Assembly: GCA_016870835.1 (NCBI GenBank) | Contig: VGAG01000010.1 | Coordinates: forward strand, 1-36,676 | DNA: 36,676 bases | Reading direction: 5' to 3' | Source of the DNA: Actinomycetota bacterium | GTDB lineage: Bacteria > Actinomycetota > Actinomycetes > Nanopelagicales > Nanopelagicaceae | Shown here: piece after piece, positions 21,387 to 29,953 of the stretch | How positions within the stretch are numbered: position 1 is the stretch's first letter | Layout: each line of letters opens with the position of its first letter | Notes under the pieces: model-generated | What the model was told of the DNA's origin: nothing | Databases searched by the model: none | The model's input: only the letters and a program-made list of their open reading frames with translations | Program-made: the position numbers and the translations under genes

Positions 21387-22879
21387 CGATTCTGCGGAAA
21401 GCCTAGATTTATGCCACCGTGGCTTGGGTCAAGCCATCTACTTGTGACTACTTTGCCACGTGTAAAGAAATGAACCCCCTCACTTCCATGTGCATGAGTA
21501 TCGCCAAAGAGCGAGCTCTTCCAACCGCCGAATGAGTAGTAAGCCGTCGGGACTGGGATTGGAACGTTAATTCCGATCATTCCTACTTGGACTTCGTTCT
21601 GGAATCTGCGGGCAGCGCCACCATCATTGGTGAAGATTGCAGTTCCATTTCCGTATCGATGGCTATTGATAAGAGTTAAGCCCTCCTCATAGCTCTTAAC
21701 GCGAATAACAGATAAGACTGGACCAAAAATCTCATCGGTATAGATACTCATGTTGGGTTTTACTTGATCAAAGAGGGTAGGCCCTAACCAGAACCCGCTA
21801 GCGGCGCCATCGATCTTTGGATTTCGCCCATCGACAACTAACTTCGCACCTTCGCCTTCACCAGCATCAATATATGAAGCGACTTTGTCGCGATGCACAG
21901 AAGTAACAAGCGGTCCCATATCGGCGCCGGCACTTCCATCTCCGGTTCTAAGTTTGCTCATTCGTTCGGCAATCTTCTTAACTAACTCATCGCCAATCGG
22001 TTCGACTGCAACGAGAGCCGAGATTGCCATGCATCTCTCACCGGCAGAGCCAAAACCGGCATTAACAGCGGCATCGGCTGCGAGATCTAGATCAGCATCG
22101 GGCAGAACCAGCATGTGATTCTTTGCCCCACCCAAAGCCTGGATTCGCTTACCTGCTTTAGTTCCATTTTCATAGATGTATTTAGCAATCGGAGTTGAAC
22201 CAACGAAAGAAACGGAAGCAATATCGGGATGTTCCAAAATCGCATCTACCGCGACTTTATCGCCATGTACAACATTAAATACGCCATCGGGTAGACCCGC
22301 CTCTTTCCAATACTTAGCAATGAGTAGTGAAGGAGTTGGATCTTTCTCACTTGGCTTCAAGACAACGGTATTTCCAGTCGCAATCGCAATTGGGAAGAAC
22401 CACATCGGAACCATCGCAGGGAAATTAAATGGCGAGATGATCGCAACCACGCCAAGTGGTTGCCGGATTGAGTAGACATCGATTCCGGTTGAGACCCCTT
22501 CGCTAAATCCACCCTTTAAGAGATGGGGAATACCACAAGCAAACTCAACAACTTCAAGTCCGCGGGTTACTTCACCAAGAGCATCAGATAGAACCTTCCC
22601 ATGCTCGAGCGTGATCGCTTTAGCCAACTCCTCTTTGCGCGCATTCACTATCTCGCGAAATGCAAAAAGTACCTGAGTGCGCTTTGCAAGTGATGTGTTG
22701 CGCCAATCTAAAGACGCCTTCTTGGCAGCGCTTACCGCATCATTTATAACCGCAGCGCTAGCAAAATCGACCTTTGCAGTTACCTCACCAGTTGCTGGAT
22801 TGAATACATCGCCACTTCGCTCAGAGGTTCCGCTCCAAGGCGCGCCATTTATAAAGTGAGTTATCCGTTCTACGCTCAA
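21383..22879 (-). CDS. mmsA: CoA-acylating methylmalonate-semialdehyde dehydrogenase
   Basis: 'QPLGVVAIISPFNFPAMVPMWFFPIAIATGNTVVLKPSEKDP', 'GGAKNHMLVLPDADLD', 'GSAGERCMAIS', 'GMIGINVPIPVPTAYYSFGGWKSSLFGD'. Confidence 0.94.
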   Translation of the reverse strand: MSVERITHFINGAPWSGTSERSGDVFNPATGEVTAKVDFASAAVINDAVSAAKKASLDWRNTSLAKRTQVLFAFREIVNARKEELAKAITLEHGKVLSDALGEVTRGLEVVEFACGIPHLLKGGFSEGVSTGIDVYSIRQPLGVVAIISPFNFPAMVPMWFFPIAIATGNTVVLKPSEKDPTPSLLIAKYWKEAGLPDGVFNVVHGDKVAVDAILEHPDIASVSFVGSTPIAKYIYENGTKAGKRIQALGGAKNHMLVLPDADLDLAADAAVNAGFGSAGERCMAISALVAVEPIGDELVKKIAERMSKLRTGDGSAGADMGPLVTSVHRDKVASYIDAGEGEGAKLVVDGRNPKIDGAASGFWLGPTLFDQVKPNMSIYTDEIFGPVLSVIRVKSYEEGLTLINSHRYGNGTAIFTNDGGAARRFQNEVQVGMIGINVPIPVPTAYYSFGGWKSSLFGDTHAHGSEGVHFFTRGKVVTSRWLDPSHGGINLGFPQNR

Positions 22880-22881
22880 TA

Positions 22882-24237
22882 TTAATCCTTGCCTTCATAG
22901 AAATTCGAAATTGTGCCAAGCGCAGCGTCAAGAATTGCAATTCCTTCACGCGCTTCCTCTGCCGTTATGTTGCAAGGAGGGACAACATGTAAGCGATTGA
23001 AGTTTGTAAATGGCATAAGGCCACGCTTCTTACATTCATTTACTAGCGCGGTCATTGCTGGACTAGTTCCTCCGTAGGGAGCAAGTGGCGCTCTAGAGCT
23101 TCGATCCGTTACGAGATCTAGCGCCCAGAACACTCCGAGTCCGCGGACCTCACCAATCACTTTATGCTTCTTAGCTAATTCACGAAGTCCAGGGCCAATT
23201 ACCTTCTCACCAATTTCAGCAGCCTGTTCGACAATTTTCTCTTCTTTCATGACATCAATCGTTGCCACTGCTGCGGCGCAGGCAAGCGGATGCCCCGAGT
23301 AAGTGAGTCCGCCCGGAAATACTCGATCATTAAAGGATTCAGAAATCGGAGTTGAAATTACAACGCCACCAAGTGGGACATAACCTGAGTTAACCCCTTT
23401 AGCAAAAACAATTAGGTCGGGCTCTACAGCAGAGTGTTGATAAGCAAACCACTTCCCAGTTCGTCCGAAGCCAGACATAACTTCATCGCCAATCCAGAGA
23501 ATTCCATACTTATCACATAGTGCGCGTACGCCCTCGAGATAACCTTTTGGCGGAATTAGAACTCCAGCGGTTCCAACTACGGACTCGATCAAGATTGCGG
23601 CAATTGTTTTAGAGCTTTCGAAAATGATTGTGTTCTCAAGATGCTCGAGCGCCCGTGCACATTCCTCTTCTTCTGATTTTGCCCAGAAGGCGCTGCGATA
23701 GGCATAAGGGCCAAAGAAATGAACATGTCCATATGCAAACTCATTTGGCCAACGGCGCGGATCACCGGTAGCTGAGATCGCCGCCGAGGTATTGCCGTGA
23801 TACGAGCGATAAAAAGAGAGAATCTTGTGACGTCCAGTAAACAAACGAGCCATTCGAATCGCATTCTCAATTCCATCGGCGCCACCGTTTGTAAAGAAGA
23901 CCTTGGCAAATTTTGAGCCAGCAAGTTCGACTATTCGCTTAGCGGCCTCGCTTCTCACATCATTTGCAACTTGTGGTGCAACGGTGGCAAGTACATCTGC
24001 TTGCTTCTTGATGGCATCAATGACTTTCGGATGTTGGAAACCTATGTTGGTGAAAACTAATTGACAGGAGAAATCAAGGTATTTCTTGCCATCGAAATCC
24101 CAGAAGTAAGCGCCTTTGCCGCCAGCGACTGGGAGTGGAGAAATCTGCCCCTGTGCAGACCAAGAATGAAAAACATATTTTCGATCTAGATCAAATACTT
24201 CTTTACCGCGCTCGGGGTTGGGGATGATCTCCGACAT
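22882..24237 (-). CDS. Class III aminotransferase (omega-amino acid:pyruvate / beta-alanine / GABA type)
   Basis: 'FFTNGGADGIENAIRMAR', 'LSFYRSYHGNTSAAIS', 'LWIGDEVMSGFGRTGKWFAYQHSAVEPDLIVFAKGVNSGYVPLGGVV'; gene ends 2 bp before mmsA begins. Confidence 0.9.
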   Translation of the reverse strand: MSEIIPNPERGKEVFDLDRKYVFHSWSAQGQISPLPVAGGKGAYFWDFDGKKYLDFSCQLVFTNIGFQHPKVIDAIKKQADVLATVAPQVANDVRSEAAKRIVELAGSKFAKVFFTNGGADGIENAIRMARLFTGRHKILSFYRSYHGNTSAAISATGDPRRWPNEFAYGHVHFFGPYAYRSAFWAKSEEEECARALEHLENTIIFESSKTIAAILIESVVGTAGVLIPPKGYLEGVRALCDKYGILWIGDEVMSGFGRTGKWFAYQHSAVEPDLIVFAKGVNSGYVPLGGVVISTPISESFNDRVFPGGLTYSGHPLACAAAVATIDVMKEEKIVEQAAEIGEKVIGPGLRELAKKHKVIGEVRGLGVFWALDLVTDRSSRAPLAPYGGTSPAMTALVNECKKRGLMPFTNFNRLHVVPPCNITAEEAREGIAILDAALGTISNFYEGKD

Positions 24238-24281
24238 ATCGCTATCTAATCACTACTACCTATCGATACGCAAAAGTTCAA

Positions 24282-25184
24282 TCAGTGGCGAAGAGTTTCC
24301 GACGCGACATGGGTGCACTCTATATTCGCTGGATTCGATAAGCACTTGCCGCAGAGGAGATAGAGCTGGTGGCAAGACTGGTTCGCACAATTAGTAAAAG
24401 ACTTTGTTGGGCTGCCGCAGAGATCACATTCACCGATGATCTTGGTATCAGGGGAGAAATCAACAGTCATGCGACCATCGAAGGTATACAAAGAGCCCTC
24501 CCAATAACCTTGATTGCCATACCTCTCGCCGTACAGAACTATTCCACCTTCAATCTGATAAACCTCTTCAAATCCGCGCTTTTTCATGACGCTAGAGAGG
24601 ATTTCGCAGCGAATGCCACCAGTGCAATAGGTAACAATCGGCTTTGTTTTTAGGTGATCAAACTTTCCACTTTCAATTTCGCCGATAAAGTCCTTAGTTG
24701 TCTTTACTTCAGGAACCACGGCATTCTTGAATTTACCAACCTTTGCCTCATAAGAATTACGACCATCGAAGAAGACAACCTCATCGCCGCGCTCTTCAAT
24801 CAGTTTATGTACTTCTTCTGGGGTTAAGTGTTCGCCACCATCAATCACACCTTTTGCATCTACTTTAATCTCATCAGCAACTCCAAATGAGACTAATTCA
24901 TCTCGTACCTTGACGCTAAGCCTTGGAAAATCTTCTCCAGTTCCATCAGACCATTTGAAATCAATCTTCTTAAACCCTGGATATTGCCTAGTCTGCTTTA
25001 CGTAACTCTTAAGTGCAGACATATCGCCACCGAGTGTTCCGTTGATTCCATGGCGCGAGATGAGAATTCGCCCTTTAAGTCCTAAGGAGTCGCAAAGAGT
25101 TGTCTGCCACAAACGCACAGCTTCCGGATCTGTTACCGGAGCAAAGCCGTAATAAAGGATGATTTTCTGCAATTCCACAGCCAA
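24282..25184 (-). CDS. trhO: Rhodanese-domain tRNA uridine(34) hydroxylase (TrhO/YceA family)
   Basis: '[17 protein letters not shown]', '[21 protein letters not shown]', '[42 protein letters not shown]'. Confidence 0.88.
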   Translation of the reverse strand: MAVELQKIILYYGFAPVTDPEAVRLWQTTLCDSLGLKGRILISRHGINGTLGGDMSALKSYVKQTRQYPGFKKIDFKWSDGTGEDFPRLSVKVRDELVSFGVADEIKVDAKGVIDGGEHLTPEEVHKLIEERGDEVVFFDGRNSYEAKVGKFKNAVVPEVKTTKDFIGEIESGKFDHLKTKPIVTYCTGGIRCEILSSVMKKRGFEEVYQIEGGIVLYGERYGNQGYWEGSLYTFDGRMTVDFSPDTKIIGECDLCGSPTKSFTNCANQSCHQLYLLCGKCLSNPANIECTHVASETLRH

Positions 25185-25233
25185 ATGATAGGACTTTTCG
25201 ATAGTTTATACGTATGCGTGAGAGACTTGGGTA

Positions 25234-25602
25234 ATGGCAGCCCGTAAGAAACCAGAACCAAAAGCCAGTGCGCCGGAAACACGTAGTCGCGAAGGAATTG
25301 ATTGGTTCTCGCTTTACATTTATGCAGTATCTCTAATAACCATTTTGATTTGTTTGTTCTCAATGGTTGCCATAGTCCGCGGGGTTGTTGATGCTGCGTG
25401 GCCTGATCCAGGTTACTTTGATCCTTACAACATTCCCAAGGATAGTAATTTGTCTCCCGAGCAAATTAAAGAGAATTTTATAGAGCAAAATAGAAGGTCA
25501 GCAATTAAATCAATAGTGACTTCTTTCGCTACCTTCCTTGTGGCCGGTCCGCTCTACCTGTATCACTGGCGTTTAGCTAAACGTCGCCGTGGAGAAGCAT
25601 AA
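25234..25602 (+). CDS. Hypothetical membrane protein
   Basis: 122 aa with two hydrophobic segments ('YAVSLITILICLFSMVAIVRGVV', 'SFATFLVAGPLYLYHW'). Confidence 0.7.
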   Translation: MAARKKPEPKASAPETRSREGIDWFSLYIYAVSLITILICLFSMVAIVRGVVDAAWPDPGYFDPYNIPKDSNLSPEQIKENFIEQNRRSAIKSIVTSFATFLVAGPLYLYHWRLAKRRRGEA

Positions 25603-25605
25603 AGA

Positions 25606-26187
25606 CTAGCCCGCCTTAAAAGTCTCCTTAATCATTGCAAGCAGTAATTTCTCATCTACCTTCCAATCCACAGGAACTCGCACTGTCTTCTTATTCACTT
25701 CGTACCCCGAAAGTTCCTTTTTCAATTTCTTCAGAACGGCTGTATTCCAAGGAGCTATGAGCAGGTGATTTTTTGATGCCGAACAACCAAATACATACCT
25801 ATCGCCATCTTTTAGCATCGGCTGATTCCAAGCGATTACTAATTCCAATTTCGGGTATTTCTTCTTAATCACACTAAAGATCTTGCGCATGGTTTTTGCT
25901 TTGATCGGCTCAAGCGATGCAAAGAAGTCTTTTGGCGACTCATGTCGTTTGGAAGTTAGAGAGCCCCTTGAATACATAACTAAGGCATTTGCATGTGCTT
26001 GAGAAAAACCAAAATTCTCCCGAAGGAAAGCGACCTGTTCCGGATACTTTTTACCAGCTACCTTCTTCATCTGGGCAAACCAAAAGCTCATAGGTTCGCC
26101 ATACCGCTTCTCAATTGCGGGAAAGTGTGATTCTCGCTTCGACTTATCTTTCATATCGACCCTAACAATAGTAATAAGTGGTGGCAA
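25606..26187 (-). CDS. DUF4287 / DUF1801-like (YdhG-type) domain protein
   Basis: 'FWFAQMKKVAGKKYPEQVAFLRENFGFSQAHANALVMYSRG', C-terminal 'LELVIAWNQPMLKDGDRYVFGCSASKNHLLIAPW'. The true start may be internal to the listed ORF. Confidence 0.72.
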   Translation of the reverse strand: MPPLITIVRVDMKDKSKRESHFPAIEKRYGEPMSFWFAQMKKVAGKKYPEQVAFLRENFGFSQAHANALVMYSRGSLTSKRHESPKDFFASLEPIKAKTMRKIFSVIKKKYPKLELVIAWNQPMLKDGDRYVFGCSASKNHLLIAPWNTAVLKKLKKELSGYEVNKKTVRVPVDWKVDEKLLLAMIKETFKAG

Positions 26188-26214
26188 ATCGAACTCTCTT
26201 GTATCTTCACCAAC

Positions 26215-26910
26215 ATGCTCGCATTCATCACTGGCGGAAGCCGGGGCCTAGGTAAGGAAGTCGCCAAGGCGCTCGTTAATAAGGGCTACGACGTTGTCAT
26301 CATCGGCAAAGATAAAGCGCGCGCAGAATCCACAGCCGGTGAACTAGGAGTTAAGTTCGAAATAGCTGATCTTGAAGACCAGCAACAGGCAAGAGCTATA
26401 TCTGAATCGATGCTTACAAATTATGGCACTCCTCAGGTACTCGTTCTCGCACATGGTGTAATGAGCGAGAAGTTAGCCAAGACCTTAAGAACTAATGATG
26501 CTGAGTGGAATCGCGTACTAAACATAAATCTCAATTCAACTTTCACTCTCGTAAATTCAATCGGCGCAAAAATGGCAGAAGCTCGATTGGGAAGAATCAT
26601 CATTTTCTCCGCATGTCTTGGACGAATGTCCGGTCCGGGAAATGCTGGCGGCCTTGCTCCGTATCGAATCTCTAAAGCTGGGGTAAACGCTCTAGTCCGA
26701 AATCTCGCTCACGAAACTGGTCATGGATCTAGGGGACTACTCGTTGATGCAATCTGCCCCAACCACAGTCGTACTGATATGGGCGGACCCGATGCACCAA
26801 GAAGCGCAGCAGAGGGAGCCGAGACAGCGATTTGGTTAGCGACCCGTGAATTCAATAGTGGAGATATAACGGGCGTGCTTTGGGAAGATCGAGAAGTGAT
26901 TCCTTGGTAA
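26215..26910 (+). CDS. Short-chain dehydrogenase/reductase (SDR)
   Basis: 'AFITGGSRGLGKEVAKAL', 'VLAHGV', 'YRISKAGVNALVRNLAHE'. Confidence 0.9.
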   Translation: MLAFITGGSRGLGKEVAKALVNKGYDVVIIGKDKARAESTAGELGVKFEIADLEDQQQARAISESMLTNYGTPQVLVLAHGVMSEKLAKTLRTNDAEWNRVLNINLNSTFTLVNSIGAKMAEARLGRIIIFSACLGRMSGPGNAGGLAPYRISKAGVNALVRNLAHETGHGSRGLLVDAICPNHSRTDMGGPDAPRSAAEGAETAIWLATREFNSGDITGVLWEDREVIPW

Positions 26911-26951
26911 GCCTTACCGTTATATTGAAACCACAGGCGTAACCTAAGTTC

Positions 26952-27041
26952 ATGGAACTCTTCGATATTCTCTACCCACTTGGTGTTTTCATCTTTGCAT
27001 GGCTTTGGGGCTGGTCTTTCACGCACTTCATTGACCAGTAA
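26952..27041 (+). CDS. Very small single-span membrane protein (29 aa)
   Basis: MELFDILYPLGVFIFAWLWGWSFTHFIDQ; between SDR and DUF2256 genes; not in ORF track. Confidence 0.4.
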   Translation: MELFDILYPLGVFIFAWLWGWSFTHFIDQ

Positions 27042-27062
27042 CCCCTACCCATTTAAGTAACC

Positions 27063-27203
27063 GTGAAAGCTAAAATAAAGAACGGCTTTGCGCCCAAAGT
27101 TTGTATTCGTTGCAACCGCGAATTTGAATGGCGTAAAAAATGGGCCCGGGATTGGGAAAACGTGAAGTACTGCTCTGACCGATGTCGAGGCGGCAAAAAC
27201 TAG
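27063..27203 (+). CDS. DUF2256 zinc-ribbon-like small protein
   Basis: [46 protein letters not shown]; the C..C...[18 protein letters not shown] pattern is diagnostic of DUF2256. Not in ORF track. Confidence 0.9.
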   Translation: MKAKIKNGFAPKVCIRCNREFEWRKKWARDWENVKYCSDRCRGGKN

Positions 27204-27685
27204 TTCTTATCTACACCCTTAGTCGCAAATGCAAATACAGCTAGGCCAAGAACTAGCGCGCCTGCGCCAACTCCATAAGAAATAACATCATCAGAGCGAT
27301 TTGAATCTACAAACACTCCCACAAAAACCACTGCAAGTATCGCTACCACAACACCAATTAACTTCGACTTTAACTCATCAAGATCTCTTACGCGCAGCCA
27401 CCGAGGAACGTCGATATTGGCATCAATAAACAACTCATAAAGACCATAACCAATCACAAGAATTACTGTCCCAAGCAAAATGGCATCGATCGCGGTAAGA
27501 ACCTCAACTATCGTCTCTTTCAAACCTAGATCATTCAGAATTGCATCAACCACTACTATCGCAATCGCAATCGAGCCCTGTGCCATCAAAAGTATCCCCC
27601 CAAAAATCGAAGCCAGAGCAGGGACAAAGACCGCATACCGAGTGAGCCCAATTACTCGCTTCATCGAGTTAAGCCTCGCACCCAC
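27200..27685 (-). CDS. UPF0114/YqhA family membrane protein
   Basis: '[36 protein letters not shown]', '[23 protein letters not shown]', '[19 protein letters not shown]'. Confidence 0.82.
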   Translation of the reverse strand: MGARLNSMKRVIGLTRYAVFVPALASIFGGILLMAQGSIAIAIVVVDAILNDLGLKETIVEVLTAIDAILLGTVILVIGYGLYELFIDANIDVPRWLRVRDLDELKSKLIGVVVAILAVVFVGVFVDSNRSDDVISYGVGAGALVLGLAVFAFATKGVDKN

Positions 27686-27840
27686 CTGATGCGATTACAA
27701 GCACCGCGGCATCATTACCGTTTGGATGCCGGAGCCCTGGTCCCGATTCTGGCTCTACTTACTCTCTGTCTATACAGCTATCGCTTTGCCATCACCAAAA
27801 CCCCAAGTCTGAGATATAAAAATCTAATATAAAATGGAGA

Positions 27841-27989
27841 GGTGATTGGGCACAGGAACTCGGCAAGTCCTCGATATCGTCTCCGAGGGGCAGTTGTATC
27901 TCAAGGGATTAAGTCCCTAACTTCTATGACACCAAGAGTCTTTGGTCTAATCGTTTTTCACTTGTCGCCTCAGAAGTCTTAGGCTAATA
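27841..27989 (+). other. Candidate structured leader or small RNA with several short stem-loops
   Basis: GGGA..TCCC (27905-27917), ACCAA..TTGGT followed by TTTTT, and GCCT..AGGC just before the 27990 ORF, in an unusually long gap for this window. Confidence 0.25.
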
Positions 27990-28115
27990 ATGGAAATTGG
28001 AATTTTGATTATTGCTTTTTTTACGATCTTAATTGGGGTCCTTATATATTGGGTTGATCACCCTACTAAACCTCCGCGGAAGATCACTGGTCGGGGCGGA
28101 GACTTCAACGAGTAG
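27990..28115 (+). CDS. Very small single-span membrane protein (41 aa)
   Basis: MEIGILIIAFFTILIGVLIYWVDHPTKPPRKITGRGGDFNE; one hydrophobic helix and a basic tail; not in ORF track. Confidence 0.5.
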   Translation: MEIGILIIAFFTILIGVLIYWVDHPTKPPRKITGRGGDFNE

Positions 28116-28134
28116 TGGAAAATCTAGATCTAAA

Positions 28135-28623
28135 TTATGACTTTGGCTTGCGAGCAGATCTAGACAAGAAAAGTGCAAATACCAATGCCAGAACTATTCC
28201 TGTGTTGACACCCATCTCATATAGCGATCGATTAAACGATTCCCCGAGTTTGTCCTTCTCCATTGTAAGAGCTGCGCCTACGGTCAATATATGGCGTACC
28301 GCGGCTATCACACCAATAATCAAGAAACTATCTAATTGAAAAATACCGTCAGTAAAACGAACGACAACAGTGCGCATAATCTCGAGAATAATTACCACAA
28401 GTAGGATGTCATTTATTCCTTGAATCATGCCAGTTGGGAAAAAAGGGCGAGTGTCAATTAATCGCTGGAGACTAAATAGGGCTGCGAGTACCGCAATAAT
28501 GAAAAGGAGTATTCCGAGAAAACCGTGGACGATGTCTTCTAACTTATCTATAAATTTGGAGGGAATGAGTGACTTGTCTTCCTTGAGTGTTTTTTTAAGT
28601 GAGCCAAAGTACCTAGAGAGCAT
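28135..28623 (-). CDS. PsiE family (phosphate-starvation-inducible) membrane protein
   Basis: 'MRTVVVRFTDGIFQLDSFLIIGVIAAVRHILTVGA' is typical of PsiE; four hydrophobic segments. Confidence 0.8.
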   Translation of the reverse strand: MLSRYFGSLKKTLKEDKSLIPSKFIDKLEDIVHGFLGILLFIIAVLAALFSLQRLIDTRPFFPTGMIQGINDILLVVIILEIMRTVVVRFTDGIFQLDSFLIIGVIAAVRHILTVGAALTMEKDKLGESFNRSLYEMGVNTGIVLALVFALFLSRSARKPKS

Positions 28624-28763
28624 TCATTCTCTTTTCTACACGAAGTGAAGACTGGAAACGGCGAACGAGGGCAACGGATGACCACCGAATGCACTCCATC
28701 TGCAGAGAGTAGCGGTCGCACTATACGATTTCTAGAATCCCCAACAAGGGGTAGATTCCCCAG

Positions 28764-29147
28764 ATGCAGAAGTACTTACAGGTTCTCCTTGGATTTATGC
28801 TCTGTTACACGGGCATTCTGCACCTAACTAAAAGACGGGAGGAATTCCAGGCACAAGTACCATACTGGCTCGGGATTGACGCAGATCTTGTAGTTGTCGC
28901 CTCAGGAGCAATAGAGATACTTCTTGGTATTGCCTTAGTGACCTTATGGCGAATTCGAAAGCAAGTCGGGGTTGTTACTGCCTTGTTTTTTGTCGTGGTC
29001 TTTCCTGGAAATATCTGGCAATATATCGATGGGATTGATGCATTTGGGCTTAATAGCGACAGGGATAGAGCACTTCGGTTACTCTTCCAGCCAATCTTGA
29101 TTCTTTGGGCGCTTTTTGCCACGCAAACTATAGGAAAGAAGTCATAG
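28764..29147 (+). CDS. DoxX-like membrane protein
   Basis: 127 aa, four hydrophobic spans, 'GFMLCYTGILHLTKRREEFQAQVPYWL', 'SGAIEILLGIALV', 'FPGNIWQYIDG'. Confidence 0.75.
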   Translation: MQKYLQVLLGFMLCYTGILHLTKRREEFQAQVPYWLGIDADLVVVASGAIEILLGIALVTLWRIRKQVGVVTALFFVVVFPGNIWQYIDGIDAFGLNSDRDRALRLLFQPILILWALFATQTIGKKS

Positions 29148-29277
29148 ACAAGGCTTTTTGACAGCTCAATAACAAGCATCTGGCATTCGTTTGACTTATG
29201 TCCCAAAGCCACCTCGTCTCACTCCTTGCAGGTAGGCTTCAGCTAAGTCAGGCGTCTGCCTGGGATAGGATAAAAAA

Positions 29278-29652
29278 ATGGAAGAAAGAGTTTTCCTTCA
29301 GTTATGGAACCAAAAGCGTCTACAAATCATTATCGCCCAAATTGGCCCAACAATAGTGTTAATTCCAGTTCTGGTCTTGGCCGCTCAAGGAACATTTGCG
29401 TCTGCAAATGATGCCGCGGGCTATCTGGCGATCGCTGTAGTGGCTGCTACCGGATTTTTAGGAATCGTCTCACAATACGCGGCTATTCGCGAGGCACAAG
29501 CGCTTCTACTTGATATGAACAAAGTTACGAATCCAACGGCTCTCACGCAGAAAGTTGCGTCATCAAGTAAGCATCTATCCCTCACCGCTTTGGCGGTGGT
29601 GGGCTTAGGTCTGATCACCTTTGCGTCGGTTGTTTTGGCAGTAATGGGCTGA
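29278..29652 (+). CDS. Hypothetical membrane protein
   Basis: 124 aa, three hydrophobic segments; good coding context, no family recognised. Confidence 0.65.
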   Translation: MEERVFLQLWNQKRLQIIIAQIGPTIVLIPVLVLAAQGTFASANDAAGYLAIAVVAATGFLGIVSQYAAIREAQALLLDMNKVTNPTALTQKVASSSKHLSLTALAVVGLGLITFASVVLAVMG

Positions 29653-29710
29653 TGATTGGTTGCTTTCAAACTTATCGGCAGTTTCAACGACTGAGACACA
29701 GGCTAGAAAG

Positions 29711-29950
29711 GTGAGGAGGGCGCCAATTCGTGTAGGAACAATTGTGACATGGCGTCACCGTGGCGGAAAGGCATCAGGAAAGATCTTACGAATAGTAAGA
29801 AAGGGGCGATTAAAATTGCCTAACTCAAATTTTTCTCTGAACGCAAACCCGGATGAACCTGTGGCATTGATTGGATTGCTTAAAGAGGGGGACTTGACTT
29901 CTGTTCGGGTTGTTCATCGTCTGAGATCTCTTAAGCGAAAAGCCAAGTGA
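29711..29950 (+). CDS. DUF2945-like (hypervirulence-associated TUDOR-like) small protein
   Basis: 'VGTIVTWRHRGGKASGKILRIVRKGRLKLPNSNFSLNANPDEPVALI...VVHRLRSLKRK' fits the DUF2945 layout. Start uncertain (GTG 29711 or TTG 29660); ends 3 bp before the next gene. Confidence 0.65.
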   Translation: MRRAPIRVGTIVTWRHRGGKASGKILRIVRKGRLKLPNSNFSLNANPDEPVALIGLLKEGDLTSVRVVHRLRSLKRKAK

Positions 29951-29953
29951 AAC

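Noticed and set aside
27720-27760. tRNA-like T-arm resemblance (TGGTCCCGATTCTGG)
   Set aside because: No acceptor pairing, D-arm or anticodon arm on either strand; probably an incidental hairpin.
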